Assembly (NCBI RefSeq): GCF_003226325.1
Contig: NZ_PDOD01000003.1
Coordinates: 310,001 to 374,000 of the forward strand
Source of the DNA: Salipaludibacillus keqinensis
GTDB lineage: Bacteria; Bacillota; Bacilli; Bacillales; Salisediminibacteriaceae
Direction of reading: 5' to 3'
DNA length: 64,000 bases
A program made the position numbers and the translations under genes. The notes below the pieces were generated by a model. That model had not been told where the DNA came from and ran no database searches. It saw only the letters and a list, made by a program, of their open reading frames with translations. Below are positions 42,214 to 52,068 of the stretch, piece by piece. The first letter of the stretch is position 1, and each line of letters begins with the position of its first letter.

Positions 42214-44139
42214 TTAATCTACTCTTTGAATTCGACCTTCAACTTGAGGAATCTCTTTTCCTGCTTGAAGGTAATCAATAAGAACTTCATTCAGAAGTTC
42301 GCCTGTGTCGGTGATCATTTCAGCATCGCCTAACCACGTATATCCATCACCGCCGCCAGCCATGAAATCGTTCGTTGCAACTGTATAAGTAGCCTCAGGA
42401 TCGACTTCTTCACCGCCTACATACATATCAACGATTCTCTCGCCAGCAGATTGAGAGGGATCATACGTATAACTCATTCCTGATACATGGAAGAAACCAC
42501 CGTTCTCTTCAGGAGCGAGTCGGACGCCATGTTCAGCACTGCGAAGGAGATCTTCACCTGTTACTTCAATTTCAATAACGAAATTCAAGAATGGGAAGGC
42601 TGTAATAACATCTCCTTTTGTCACGTCGCCAGCAGAAATGCTTTCTCGAATGCCACCGCCGTTTGTAAAGGCAATATCAGATCCGGTTAAATCTCTCATT
42701 GCATCTGTGATCAAATTTCCTAAGTTCGTTTCTTTTGTTCGTACATTTGCACGAGCACCATCTAAATCAACATCGATCGTGGCAATCACTTCATTTAATG
42801 TTTCGCCAACTTCTGCTTCAATATCATCAAGCATGGCTTGGACATTCGGTTCTGGCTCTAATCCATCATGATCTCGAGCAAGATGACCGTTTATACCAAT
42901 GAACTCTCCGTCATGAAACAGAACGTTATTCACACTAAGCGCTTTACCAAATTCCCACGCTTGTGTAATGTACGTATTGTTGTGAATCTCTGGATACTCG
43001 AGTGTATCATGACTATGGCCACCCATAATAAAGTCCACACCGTCCACTTGTTCAGCCATTTCTACTTCTATATTATAGCCTGAATGAGATAAGACAAAAA
43101 TATGATCCACATCATCTTTCACTTCATCTACCAACCCTTGAAGAGCTTCTACTTCTCTTTCAATATATAAACCTTCGAGATTAGCAGGAGCTGTTTTTTC
43201 ATACGTGTCATAGGCAGTAATAGAAAGAAGGGCGATTTCTTTGCCCATCGCTTCGACAATTTGATAGCCATCTTCAGTTAATAATTCATCGGTGTCCTCA
43301 TAGCGGACATTTCCACTCATGACTGGAAAATCAGCCATGTCCATAAGTTCGTGCAAGCGCTCTTGACCAAAGTTAAAATCATGGTTTCCAAGGACCATCG
43401 CATCAAATTCCATTTCGTTCATGAGATCGACTGCCGCTTCACCTTCACTAAAGTTCACGTAATTTGTTCCGTGGAACGTATCCCCTATATCGAAAAGGAA
43501 GGAGTACTCGTTTTCTTCACGCAGTTGATTGGCAATGGTAGCAACTTTAGCCATGCCAAGCTCACCGTTGTCGGCATTATGAAGAATACGGCCGTGGAAA
43601 TCGTTTGCTGCCGTAACGGAAATGCGATCGATGTTGTTATCATATCGCTCAAACATTCCTTCTAAGTAATCAGCAGTTAATGGTGCTTTCGGTCGGAGCG
43701 TTTGACCAAATCCTTCGACTAAGTCTAATGCAGCAGCGGCGGATAACTCATCCACAAATTCATCACTGACTGCTCGATAATCTCTAAATTGATGAAGGCC
43801 TTCTTCATCATAATCATCGAGCAAGTTCAATGATTGAGCTAACATTGCGTAAGCTTCTTCTCGCTTAATATTTTTATTAAATGAGTCGCTATTCTCTTCT
43901 TGAGCATCAACTAAATCCAGTCGCACACCCGCCTCTATGTATGGAGCTAAATCCTCGGACACACCTAGAACTTCGTCTGTTCCCTCATAAGGAGCAACAT
44001 CCACGTTCATATTGTCTAAAAGCTCTTTCAGAAAGTCTCCTTTGGTCACGTGTTTGGAATTTCCTGCATCCACTGGTTGTACCATAACGAGAGACGCAAA
44101 CAGTACTGTTGACATGACGGATAATAATCCTTTCTTCAA
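42214..44139 (-). CDS. Secreted 5'-nucleotidase / UshA-type phosphoesterase with SLH-like N-terminus
   Basis: The protein has 641 residues. A signal peptide (1-25, ending PVDA) precedes a helical region (about 30-165) with the rhythm of S-layer-homology repeats. The metallophosphatase domain (about 173-420) has NDFHGR, DIGDTFHG, GNHDFNFG and GGHSHD. The 5'-nucleotidase C-terminal domain (about 455-640) has TNGGGIRESI, NFVIEIEVTGEDLL and NDFMAGGGDGY. It should hydrolyse extracellular nucleotides, perhaps while bound to the wall. The start is TTG 44139 after AAAGGGG. A cre-type site overlaps the promoter, predicting CcpA control. It is convergent with the giant nuclease, so two nucleotide-scavenging genes face each other. 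Confidence 0.9.
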   Translation of the reverse strand: MKKGLLSVMSTVLFASLVMVQPVDAGNSKHVTKGDFLKELLDNMNVDVAPYEGTDEVLGVSEDLAPYIEAGVRLDLVDAQEENSDSFNKNIKREEAYAMLAQSLNLLDDYDEEGLHQFRDYRAVSDEFVDELSAAAALDLVEGFGQTLRPKAPLTADYLEGMFERYDNNIDRISVTAANDFHGRILHNADNGELGMAKVATIANQLREENEYSFLFDIGDTFHGTNYVNFSEGEAAVDLMNEMEFDAMVLGNHDFNFGQERLHELMDMADFPVMSGNVRYEDTDELLTEDGYQIVEAMGKEIALLSITAYDTYEKTAPANLEGLYIEREVEALQGLVDEVKDDVDHIFVLSHSGYNIEVEMAEQVDGVDFIMGGHSHDTLEYPEIHNNTYITQAWEFGKALSVNNVLFHDGEFIGINGHLARDHDGLEPEPNVQAMLDDIEAEVGETLNEVIATIDVDLDGARANVRTKETNLGNLITDAMRDLTGSDIAFTNGGGIRESISAGDVTKGDVITAFPFLNFVIEIEVTGEDLLRSAEHGVRLAPEENGGFFHVSGMSYTYDPSQSAGERIVDMYVGGEEVDPEATYTVATNDFMAGGGDGYTWLGDAEMITDTGELLNEVLIDYLQAGKEIPQVEGRIQRVD

Positions 44140-44167
44140 AAAAACAACCCCTTTCGAATAGTAAAAT

Positions 44168-44182
44168 ATGCAAGCGATTACA
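44168..44182 (-). promoter_or_regulatory. cre site (CcpA) overlapping the 5'-nucleotidase promoter
   Basis: ATGCAAGCGATTACA matches WTGNAANCGNWNNCW at every fixed position. It abuts the minus-strand -10 TATAAT (44187-44182), so CcpA bound here would block initiation. The match is by eye only. Confidence 0.65.
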
Positions 44183-44187
44183 TTATA

Positions 44188-44702
44188 CGAAAAATAGGCT
44201 CTTTTTTAATGAGTCATCTGACGCCCGACTTTTAGATGAACTGTCAAAGCATAAGAGAATAGAGTGAGGGGAATAGGTCTGACTTCTCAGTTATGACGTA
44301 CATACACTATAAGAAATAACTGGAAGACTGTCTATGGACAATTAATCCCTTTAATTGTAAAAAAAATCATTCATTTGTGGTTGCTAAGTCACTTAAAATA
44401 AAAACCGATAATCATAATACGGATTAACTTTAGCTAAATATCGCTATAAGAAAGTTCAAAAAAAAGTCGTAATTAAAGAAATCAGAATAGGTTTCCTGCG
44501 TGATCCACGCCCATCAATTTAACAAGGTCTCTCAACAAAGCTAAAGAAAATTTTAATGAATAATGATGGCATAAAGAACATTTTAGATAGATTAGGTGTA
44601 AAATAATAGATTGAGTCTCATTGAACTGGTAACCGGGTTTGTTCATGGTTAATAGATCAGCATACAAAACCAAAAATAAACGAAAGAAAGCAAGGTATCG
44701 TT
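44188..44702. other. Divergent intergenic region, about 510 bp
   Basis: This lies between the 5'-nucleotidase and TauE-like genes. It is AT-rich with short homopolymer runs. Beyond the 5'-nucleotidase promoter at its edge I see no gene, repeat or clear operator. Confidence 0.4.
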
Positions 44703-45440
44703 ATGTTTATTGAAATAGCTATTATTTTTCTCATTTTACTTATTGGAAGTTTTATTCAGGGAGTTAGCGGATTTGGGTTTGGACTCATTGCTATGAGCTT
44801 TATTCCGCTCTTATTTACTATTAAAGAAAGCACTCTTCTCGTTGTCTCATTAGCACTGGTATTGTCCATAAGCATAGCAATACAATTGTTTCGTCACATC
44901 AGGTGGAGATCACTGATTGTTTTGTTAGGAGCGGCTTTTGTTGGGCGCATAGGAGCTTTTTTTATTTTGGATATCTACGGAGAATTGGACATCATGAAGG
45001 TGTTATTAGGGGTATTTTTGATCGGTGTCGTAATCTACTTATTTAATAGTAAAACGCCAAGTGTCAACCACCAAACGAATCGAACGTGGCTTCCCGTAGT
45101 CATGGGGTTCTTGGGCGGATTCGTTGGTGGGATATTTGCCGTCGGAGGTCCATTTTTCGTTTTTTACCTCATGTTAATCTTCAGCGATAATAAATACGCC
45201 TACAGCGCAAATCTGCAAATTACTTTTGTGTTTACCAACTTCATCACCGTGTTTCTTCACGGCATAAATGGTGATTTCAGTGGAGACTTTCTAATCTATT
45301 TTCTAATTGGAGTAGTGAGTGTCCTTATTGGTTCGAGAATTGGTATTCTTTGTTTTGCTTATATTTCTCAGCAAAATATCAAAAAATTAGCCGGTGTTGT
45401 CGTAGCCGTTGCTGCTGTGAACCTGATCCTGTTCGGATAA
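44703..45440 (+). CDS. TauE/SafE (TSUP) family membrane transporter
   Basis: This 245-residue protein has about eight membrane helices in two related halves. The marks are GSFIQGVSGFGFGLIAMSF near the N-terminus and GFVGGIFAVGGPFFVFYLM in the second half. Family members move sulfite, sulfoacetate or other organosulfur anions, usually outward; the substrate here is unknown. ATG 44703 has a modest ribosome site (GCAAGGTA). No sulfur genes are adjacent. Confidence 0.87.
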   Translation: MFIEIAIIFLILLIGSFIQGVSGFGFGLIAMSFIPLLFTIKESTLLVVSLALVLSISIAIQLFRHIRWRSLIVLLGAAFVGRIGAFFILDIYGELDIMKVLLGVFLIGVVIYLFNSKTPSVNHQTNRTWLPVVMGFLGGFVGGIFAVGGPFFVFYLMLIFSDNKYAYSANLQITFVFTNFITVFLHGINGDFSGDFLIYFLIGVVSVLIGSRIGILCFAYISQQNIKKLAGVVVAVAAVNLILFG

Positions 45441-45622
45441 CAGGTGAACGTTTGATCCATCTAGTGATCTACCGAACTAATTGAGTATCACTTCTGACTT
45501 TAAACGGTGATTATTGACAAAAAATCGTATAATTATAGTGAAAGTGTCGTTTTTTTCCTGTATACTTTTCCATGTACATCCTTACTTTTTATAACTTAAT
45601 ACCTAAATAAAGGAGATAACGA

Positions 45623-46492
45623 ATGAATAAATACGTAGTATCTATTGTAGTGGTCCTATCCATTCTAGTGATAGTGATTGGAAGATATCAATATGATCAA
45701 AAGCTGTCGAATATTTCAACATCTGCTCAGCAGCTACTTTCAGAAACCAATGAAGGTTCTAATGAGGAATCAGTAGAGGGAAATCAAGAAGTTGACGAAG
45801 AGAACAGTGAAATAGAGAGTGGAGCAAACAACGAAGAGACTGAACTAGAAGATGAGATGGACGAGTTAATGGAGAACGTTGATCCTACGATAGCTAATAA
45901 AATTTCCTCTAGTTTGACAGAGGGTGAGAGTATTTCCATTTTAGCCTTTGGTTCTCGTTCGCTAACAGATTCACAAGATGAAGGCTTGAATCCGTGGCCT
46001 AAATTATTAGAAGATAAATTGAACGAAGCTTATGAGACCGATGCATTTGAAGTGGAAACTATGTCTGTGGGGGAAATGACGTCTTTAGAAATGATTAGAC
46101 AAGACGTTCATCAAGAAGTAGCAGAAATGGACGCAGATATTTATATTCTAGAACCTCTTTTATGGAATGATAATGGACAGGTTAGCATGGATCATTCGAC
46201 GGATCATATTTCGATGCTTATTGATGCTATAACCGCCGCTAACCCGGAAGCTGTCGTTATTTTGAACCCTTCGCAACCCGCTTACAACACGATTAATTAT
46301 CCGATTCAAATTGAAGGCCTTCGGAATTTCGCAAACGACAATGACTATTTGTATATTGATCATTGGAATGAATGGCCAGAAATTACAGATGAGGAACTGA
46401 CAGATTATGTAGATGAAGATGATCATAGAATGCCACTGCAAAGTGGACACGAGCTATGGAGTGACAGTGTATTATCAAAGTTTGTAAACTAA
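45623..46492 (+). CDS. Membrane-anchored SGNH/GDSL-like hydrolase
   Basis: The protein has 289 residues. One N-terminal helix (4-20) is followed by a very acidic linker (about 45-90) and an SGNH-like domain. Block I is FGSRSLTDSQ in place of GDS. The final block is MPLQSGHELWSDSVL, in which the usual D-x-x-H order is not clear, so activity is uncertain. Related exported proteins in Bacillaceae are annotated as SGNH/GDSL hydrolases; some act on polysaccharide acetyl groups. ATG 45623 follows AAAGGAG. Single gene with terminator. Confidence 0.7.
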   Translation: MNKYVVSIVVVLSILVIVIGRYQYDQKLSNISTSAQQLLSETNEGSNEESVEGNQEVDEENSEIESGANNEETELEDEMDELMENVDPTIANKISSSLTEGESISILAFGSRSLTDSQDEGLNPWPKLLEDKLNEAYETDAFEVETMSVGEMTSLEMIRQDVHQEVAEMDADIYILEPLLWNDNGQVSMDHSTDHISMLIDAITAANPEAVVILNPSQPAYNTINYPIQIEGLRNFANDNDYLYIDHWNEWPEITDEELTDYVDEDDHRMPLQSGHELWSDSVLSKFVN

Positions 46493-46494
46493 AA

Positions 46495-46535
46495 AAAGAA
46501 CCCAGGTTGCCGTGATCAGATAACTTGGGTTCTTT
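46495..46535 (+). terminator. Terminator of the SGNH-like gene
   Basis: AAAGAACCCAGGTT (46495-46508) pairs with AACTTGGGTTCTTT (46522-46535), with a T run after. Confidence 0.87.
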
Positions 46536-46594
46536 GTTTTAGGCGCAATTATAAGAAACTGAAATAGGACAACTGTTAAAACCATAATGGTAAA

Positions 46595-46620
46595 CAGACG
46601 ACACCAATTGGTGCCGCCTG
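46595..46620 (-). terminator. Hairpin after the small zinc-ribbon gene
   Basis: On the minus strand CAGGCGGCACC pairs with GGTGTCGTCTG around an AATT loop (two G-T pairs), followed by TTTACC. Confidence 0.6.
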
Positions 46621-46629
46621 TAGTTGATC

Positions 46630-46905
46630 TTATGTTGTCTCAGGTGTTTTCAGAGAAGCCGTTGGATCTTTTTCAGCTAAATAAGTCAAATTAGTAGCTG
46701 AGTAGCCTTTGAAACACTGAGGGCACTGATAAGGAAAGGTGTTCGCTTTATTAATAGCGGATTTCCTAATGTCAGGAGAATGATTTCCATAAGTCTCACG
46801 GGCCAATTGATTCCATTTTGATACTCGTCCAACAGATTCACAACTAGGACATTCTACATAAGAAGATTCTAAAATTCTTTTTTGTCTTGCCGTCTTCCAA
46901 AACAA
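46630..46905 (-). CDS. Small protein with two CxxC pairs (zinc-ribbon-like)
   Basis: The protein has 91 residues, with CPSC near residue 19 and CPQC near residue 60, likely forming one zinc site. No membrane segment or signal is present. The family is not recognised. The start appears to be TTG 46905, preceded by GGTGGTGAT. It is alone between two divergently or convergently placed genes; the hairpin just after the stop supports it as a real gene. Confidence 0.6.
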   Translation of the reverse strand: MFWKTARQKRILESSYVECPSCESVGRVSKWNQLARETYGNHSPDIRKSAINKANTFPYQCPQCFKGYSATNLTYLAEKDPTASLKTPETT

Positions 46906-47070
46906 TCAATCACCACCAACAAAAAAGTCATTACGTATACTATAGAAGAATTCGTCGAAAAATGGAAAGGCTTTAAACATATTTTATATAAAAGACTAGT
47001 TTATTATCTTTTTATATAGGACTTTACATCCTTTATCGTCTAGTAATTTATAAAGAGGGGGAATTTTACG

Positions 47071-49113
47071 GTGAAGCATTTCTATATCGTTTTACTCATT
47101 TCAGTTAGTTTAGCAGCATGTTCAAATGAAGAACCGGCTAATCCGGAGGATACGTTGGAAGCGTATGTTGATTCTTGGAGCAGTCAGTCTATTTCATCTA
47201 TGCTTGAGCAAACTTCAGAGGAGTCTCAAAGTGAGATCGGTAATTTCGAATGGGATTTTGAAGAAAGGTATGAGCAAGAGTATGGAAGATTAGCTATTGA
47301 AGATATCCACATTTTTTATGACTCTCGTGATTTTGAAGAAGAAGAAGTAGATTTGGACGAATTGGAAGAAATTTCTTATCCTATATCCGTTCAGATGGAC
47401 TCAGTCGTTGGAGCGATCAACTATGAGACAGAGGTAAACTTAGTGAAACAAGTCGTTACAGATGAAGATAACGAAGAAAGAGAAGAATGGTCCGTGGAAT
47501 GGGATCCGACTCATTTAATGATGGCTATGCAAGATCCTCATGATGAGATTGCCATTGAGAGGGAACAGCCCAATCGAGGTGAAATTTTCGACCGTAACGG
47601 GGAAGCTTTAGCGAAAAATGGCGAAATCTATCAAGTTAGTATTGTGCCAGAAAGAACAGAAGATTTAGAAGACACGGTTTCTCAATTCGCTGAGGTTACA
47701 GGGTTGGACGAGGAACGTGTGGGGGACCTTGCCAATGCCTTTCCAGATGAACCAAGCTGGGCAGCGCAGATTCAAAATATCTCATTAATTGATGAACGAA
47801 AGGATGAGCTGTTGGAAATTGAAGGGGTGTTATTAGACACAATACCTGGTCGAGAATATCCTTACGGTGATATTACCGGACACCTTGTCGGTCATATCGG
47901 AGACATCACCGGTGAGGAGTTAGAGGGACTGGAAGATCGTGGGTACACTGCTCAATCAGAAATCGGCAAGTATGGTATTGAATATTTTTATGAAGAAGAG
48001 CTTCGGGGAACAGAAGGGCTAACAGTATCGATAAAAACGGAAGATGGGGAAGTTCGCGACGTCATCACGCACACAGAACCTGAAGATGGTGAAAATATTC
48101 CCCTTACTATTGATATTTCGATGCAACAAAAATTGGCAGATGTTTTGCAAGAAGATTCCGGTTCAGGGGTCGTGACAGATCCATTATCAGGTGAAACGTT
48201 AGCGTTAGTAAGTGAACCGGCGTTTGATTCTAATTTGAGATATTTACAATTGTCTGATCCGCGGGCAGAAGAATTAGATACGGTAGAAGTTTTATTTGAG
48301 CAACGTTTTCGAAGAGCATATTCCCCTGGATCAATCTTCAAACCTTTTACTGCAATCGCTGGGATAGAAGAAGGAACCTTAGATCCTGAGGAAATAATAG
48401 TGATCGAAGGAGAACAGTGGCAACCAGACGATAGCTGGGGAGGCTACCTGGTCACGAGAGTAAATGATAGTGAAACAGAGATTGATCTAGAAACAGCGAT
48501 GAAGCTGTCTGATAATATTTATTTTGCTCAGCAAGCACTGGAATTAGGTGAAGACAGCATGGAAGAGTGGATGTCTAAGATGGGCTTTGGTGAATCGATC
48601 CCATATGAAATTCCGTTAGGTACCTCTTCTATTGCAAATGACGGGCTTAAGAGTGAGATTTTACTAGCAGATACGGGATACGGTCAAGGAGAGGTTCAAG
48701 TCACGCCTGTTCATATGAACGCATTGTATTCCACCTTCTTGAATGAGGGGCAAATGGTCGGGCCAACGTTGATTGTTGGAAACGACAGTGAGAGAGAGGA
48801 ACGTGAAGTCACCTCTTCCGAAACAGCTGCATTAGTAGAAGAAACTCTCATTGCGGTAGTTGAAGATTCAGATGGCACAGCTTATCGTTCTGATCCTGGT
48901 CACACCCGTTTATTGGCAGGAAAAACAGGCACGGCCGAATTGAAACAAGACCAGACAGAGGAAGATGGAGAACAAGTGGGCTGGTACGTCAGTTACGATT
49001 ATGATAACGCAGATTTGTTGACGACTATCATGGTTCAGAATGCAGAAGACCGAGGTGGCAGCGGTTATGTTGTGGATCTTGCTAATGAATTTTGGCAGAA
49101 GGTTGATGAATAA
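47071..49113 (+). CDS. pbpC: Class B penicillin-binding protein with NTF2-like domain (PbpC/MecA type)
   Basis: The protein has 680 residues. A lipoprotein signal (LAAC, Cys17) is followed by an NTF2-like domain (about 24-145), a PBP dimerisation domain (about 165-330, QPNRGEIFDRNG) and the transpeptidase domain. The catalytic motifs are complete: SIFK (Ser421, Lys424), SDN (480-482) and KTG (618-620). It cross-links peptidoglycan outside the membrane. This architecture is that of B. subtilis PBP3 and of staphylococcal MecA. PBP3 of B. subtilis has low beta-lactam affinity, so the same may hold here, by inference. GTG 47071 follows GAGGGGG. Confidence 0.92.
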   Translation: MKHFYIVLLISVSLAACSNEEPANPEDTLEAYVDSWSSQSISSMLEQTSEESQSEIGNFEWDFEERYEQEYGRLAIEDIHIFYDSRDFEEEEVDLDELEEISYPISVQMDSVVGAINYETEVNLVKQVVTDEDNEEREEWSVEWDPTHLMMAMQDPHDEIAIEREQPNRGEIFDRNGEALAKNGEIYQVSIVPERTEDLEDTVSQFAEVTGLDEERVGDLANAFPDEPSWAAQIQNISLIDERKDELLEIEGVLLDTIPGREYPYGDITGHLVGHIGDITGEELEGLEDRGYTAQSEIGKYGIEYFYEEELRGTEGLTVSIKTEDGEVRDVITHTEPEDGENIPLTIDISMQQKLADVLQEDSGSGVVTDPLSGETLALVSEPAFDSNLRYLQLSDPRAEELDTVEVLFEQRFRRAYSPGSIFKPFTAIAGIEEGTLDPEEIIVIEGEQWQPDDSWGGYLVTRVNDSETEIDLETAMKLSDNIYFAQQALELGEDSMEEWMSKMGFGESIPYEIPLGTSSIANDGLKSEILLADTGYGQGEVQVTPVHMNALYSTFLNEGQMVGPTLIVGNDSEREEREVTSSETAALVEETLIAVVEDSDGTAYRSDPGHTRLLAGKTGTAELKQDQTEEDGEQVGWYVSYDYDNADLLTTIMVQNAEDRGGSGYVVDLANEFWQKVDE

Positions 49114-49129
49114 TATTTTATGAAGCTGG

Positions 49130-49176
49130 ACTGTTTCTAAATCGATGAATGATCGATTTAGAGGCAGTTCTTTTTT
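49130..49176 (+). terminator. Terminator of the penicillin-binding protein gene
   Basis: ACTGTTTCTAAATCGAT (49130-49146) pairs with ATCGATTTAGAGGCAGT (49152-49168, inner mismatches), followed by a T run. Confidence 0.87.
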
Positions 49177-49241
49177 AATAACTTTGTTGAAAAATAGCAA
49201 AGCAAGTCTTGAGAAGGTTGTCCGCTCACATAGTTTTAAGG

Positions 49242-49372
49242 ATTGGCGACGAACAAAAGGTTTCCGTCGAGTGAACGTCGTCAACATGAGAAATTGGCGA
49301 CGAATAGAAGAGAGAGCGTCGAATGAACGTCGTTAACAAGAGAGATTGGCAACGAACAGAGAGAGCGCTACC
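49242..49372. repeat. About 51-bp tandem intergenic repeat, two and a half units
   Basis: Units start at ATTGGCGACGAA (49242), ATTGGCGACGAA (49293) and ATTGGCAACGAA (49345). Each unit contains CGACGAA, CGTCGA and AACGTCGT at spacings of about 15-20 bp, so a shorter period of about 17 bp lies inside. It sits between convergent genes, outside their terminators. Confidence 0.8.
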
Positions 49373-49394
49373 GCTGAAAGTAGCTAACAGTCTT

Positions 49395-49438
49395 AAAAAA
49401 CACGTATGCCTACCCTATTAAATTTTCAGGGTAGGCAT
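49395..49438 (-). terminator. Terminator of the oligopeptide operon
   Basis: On the minus strand ATGCCTACCCT pairs with AGGGTAGGCAT (49438-49428 and 49416-49406), followed by ACGTG and TTTTTT. Confidence 0.9.
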
Positions 49439-49441
49439 GGG

Positions 49442-49990
49442 TTAAAATATTTTCGGCGTCACCACGCACATAATCGTAGAGCATTGATCTTTCAGAGGGT
49501 TTCGCCATGTATGAGGGCGGTCTGATGGAAAATGAATGGAGTCCCCGACAGAGAGGCGGTGCTCTTCGTTATCAATCATATATTCCACTTCGCCTTCTAA
49601 TATATAGTGCACTTCTTCACCAGTATGTTGAAAAATTTTGTCTGTCGCCCCAGGATCCAATGTAACAAGTAAAGGCTCCATGGAGCGGGTAGAAAAATTG
49701 CCGCTTAAACGAACATACTTGGCAGGGGATCCTTCAATTCGGAAAGATCTTCGCTCGTTTTTCAACGTCTTATAATTCGTGTTTTGTTCAGGAGAGAAAA
49801 AGCTCGTAATAGGAACTTCAAGTCCGTCAGCAATCTTCTTCAATGAACTGATCGCAGGTGATGAGGATCCTCGCTCTACTTGCGATAAGAAGCTGACTGA
49901 CAGTCCTGTTCGACAGCTTAACTCTTTCAACGTCAACCCTTGATGATTTCTTGTAAGTCTGATTTGTTTGGCTAGTTCTGATTCTGACAT
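49442..49990 (-). CDS. XRE-family regulator with C-terminal cupin domain
   Basis: The protein has 182 residues. An N-terminal helix-turn-helix (about 6-62; LTLKELSCRTGLSVSFLSQVERG) is followed by a cupin_2 domain (about 110-178; HTGEEVHYILEGEVEYMI, GDSIHFPSDRPHTWRN). Regulators of this build (PuuR/SutR-like) sense small amines or peptides through the cupin. It starts 28 bp after the last ABC gene and is probably the last gene of that operon, so likely it controls peptide or amino-compound uptake and the divergent M20 peptidase. The ribosome site AAGGAAG is 12-13 bases from ATG. Confidence 0.87.
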   Translation of the reverse strand: MSESELAKQIRLTRNHQGLTLKELSCRTGLSVSFLSQVERGSSSPAISSLKKIADGLEVPITSFFSPEQNTNYKTLKNERRSFRIEGSPAKYVRLSGNFSTRSMEPLLVTLDPGATDKIFQHTGEEVHYILEGEVEYMIDNEEHRLSVGDSIHFPSDRPHTWRNPLKDQCSTIMCVVTPKIF

Positions 49991-50018
49991 AAGTACGATT
50001 CACTTCCTTTTACCGAGA

Positions 50019-51071
50019 TCATGAAGGGTTTTGGATCGTTCCTTTCCCGCCTTCTAACGGATAATGGCATGCGACAAAATGATCCGGTTTCAACTCTTTG
50101 AATTCAGGGGTGTCCTGTTTACATTTCTCATCTGCAAAAGGACAACGGGTATGAAAACTGCATCCGGAGGGAGGATTCACAGGGCTTGGAATATCTCCTT
50201 TTAATACAACTCGCTCTCTCGTGTCACGAACTTCAGGATCAGGGACAGGAACGGCAGTAAGCAGCCCTTCTGTGTAAGGGTGCATAGGATGGGCGAAGAG
50301 TTTCTCCCGGGTGGTAAGTTCGACCACCTTTCCTAAATACATGACGGCAATTCGGTCGCTGATATGCTTTACTGCCGGCAATCCATGGGCAATAAACACA
50401 AGGGTAAGATTGAACTGTTCCTGAAGGCGTTTCAGCAAGTTTAAAATTTGGGACTGAATTGACACGTCCAAGGCGGACACAGGCTCATCACATACTAGAA
50501 GTTTAGGATTTAATGCTAATGCACGAGCAATTCCGATACGCTGTCTTTGACCACCACTGAACTCGTGAGGAAAACGTTGAGCAAATTCCGGGCTCAAACC
50601 GACAACATCCATTAGTTCAAACACACGCTTCTTTAGTTCATCTCCCTTATGGGTCTGATGCGTGCGTAAAGGTTCTGCAATTAGCTCGAATACCCGCATT
50701 CGTGGATTAAGGGAAGAGAAAGGATCTTGGAAAATCATTTGAATATCTTTTCGTTTCTGCCTGAGCTCTTCGCCAGTTAGTTCGGCTAAATTTTCTCCTT
50801 CGAATATGATTTCCCCTTCTGTAGGCTCAAGTAAACGGACTATTAAGTTTCCAGTCGTGGATTTTCCACAACCAGACTCACCGACGATACCTAACGTTTC
50901 TCCACGTTTCACCTTCAGGTCAATGCCATCGACTGCTCTTAAGTATTCCTTGTTCTTTTTGAACCAACCACCTGTGACATCAAAGTGTTTTTTTAATCCT
51001 CTGATTTCCAAAAGGGGTTGTTCTACTTCTGCTTTACGGGGATTGTTCGTTTCCGTTTTTACTTTGTTCAT
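50019..51071 (-). CDS. Oligopeptide ABC transporter ATP-binding protein (OppF/DppF-like)
   Basis: The 350-residue ATPase has Walker [10 protein letters not shown], signature LSGG-type [15 protein letters not shown], Walker [13 protein letters not shown] and the C-terminal oligopeptide ABC motif with [11 protein letters not shown] (cysteines seen in a [4Fe-4S]-like pattern in this family). With the next ATPase it powers import. ATG 51071 follows GAGGAGGTGATGGCAG and overlaps the upstream gene's end by 38 bp, indicating translational coupling. Confidence 0.94.
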   Translation of the reverse strand: MNKVKTETNNPRKAEVEQPLLEIRGLKKHFDVTGGWFKKNKEYLRAVDGIDLKVKRGETLGIVGESGCGKSTTGNLIVRLLEPTEGEIIFEGENLAELTGEELRQKRKDIQMIFQDPFSSLNPRMRVFELIAEPLRTHQTHKGDELKKRVFELMDVVGLSPEFAQRFPHEFSGGQRQRIGIARALALNPKLLVCDEPVSALDVSIQSQILNLLKRLQEQFNLTLVFIAHGLPAVKHISDRIAVMYLGKVVELTTREKLFAHPMHPYTEGLLTAVPVPDPEVRDTRERVVLKGDIPSPVNPPSGCSFHTRCPFADEKCKQDTPEFKELKPDHFVACHYPLEGGKGTIQNPS

Positions 51072-52056
51072 CTGCCATCACCTCCTCGTCATATAACCAG
51101 CAGCGTACTTCCCGGCCATTTTCAAGCGTGTCTAATTTCGGTTCATTCGATATGCAATGATCCATCGCATGTGGGCATCTTGGATGAAACTTACATCCAT
51201 CCGGCATGTTTGCTGGAGTAGGCACGGTCCCTTTAATAGAAATCAATTCTTCATTTAAATCTTGAATTTTCGGGGTGCTATCTAATAACCCCTTCGTATA
51301 TGGATGTTTAGGGTCTTTAAACAATGAGAACACATCAGATTGTTCGACGACTTGACCAGCGTACATAACAATGACACGGTCAACGAGTTCAGCGACAACG
51401 CCAAGATCGTGAGTAATGAGGATGATGGCTGTGTCCATTTTTTTGACGAGATCTTTCATCAACTCAAGAATTTGTGCTTGAATGGTCACATCCAAGGCGG
51501 TCGTCGGTTCATCAGCGATTAATAGCTTAGGATTGCAAGATAACGCCATCGCGATCATAACACGCTGTCTCATCCCACCACTTAGCGAGTGAGGAAAGGA
51601 GCTGTAAACTTTATCAGCACGAGGAATCCCTACCTGTGTAAGCATATCAATGCTCATTTTTTTGGCTGTAGCTTTATCGACATTCTGGTGCTGTAAAATC
51701 GCTTCTCGGAGTTGATTTCCAATCGTAAATACTGGATTCAAAGACGTTAAAGGCTCTTGGAAGATCATGGCAATGTCGTTACCACGAATCTTGCGCATTT
51801 GCTTGTTCGTGTATTTTGCTAAATCTTTATCCTCGAACATGATTTCTCCACCAACGATTTTACCTGGCTCCTCCACAAGTCCCATGATGGACAGAGAAGT
51901 GACACTCTTTCCGGAACCCGATTCTCCCACAATGGCGACGAGTTCTCCTTTATTGACTTGAAAGGACACCCCATTCACAGAAGGGATGGCTCCATTTTCT
52001 GTGAAGAAGTGTGTCTGTAGTTGATTAACGTTCAATAATTCTTTTCCATTCGACAT
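51034..52056 (-). CDS. Oligopeptide ABC transporter ATP-binding protein (OppD/DppD-like)
   Basis: This 340-residue ATPase partner has Walker A GESGSGKS, signature [15 protein letters not shown], Walker [13 protein letters not shown] and the oligopeptide C-terminal domain with [12 protein letters not shown]. It lies 12 bp after the permease gene and overlaps the next ATPase gene. It provides one of the two nucleotide-binding domains of the importer on the inner face of the membrane. Confidence 0.94.
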   Translation of the reverse strand: MSNGKELLNVNQLQTHFFTENGAIPSVNGVSFQVNKGELVAIVGESGSGKSVTSLSIMGLVEEPGKIVGGEIMFEDKDLAKYTNKQMRKIRGNDIAMIFQEPLTSLNPVFTIGNQLREAILQHQNVDKATAKKMSIDMLTQVGIPRADKVYSSFPHSLSGGMRQRVMIAMALSCNPKLLIADEPTTALDVTIQAQILELMKDLVKKMDTAIILITHDLGVVAELVDRVIVMYAGQVVEQSDVFSLFKDPKHPYTKGLLDSTPKIQDLNEELISIKGTVPTPANMPDGCKFHPRCPHAMDHCISNEPKLDTLENGREVRCWLYDEEVMADEQSKNGNEQSP

Positions 52057-52068
52057 GGTACCCCTCCT

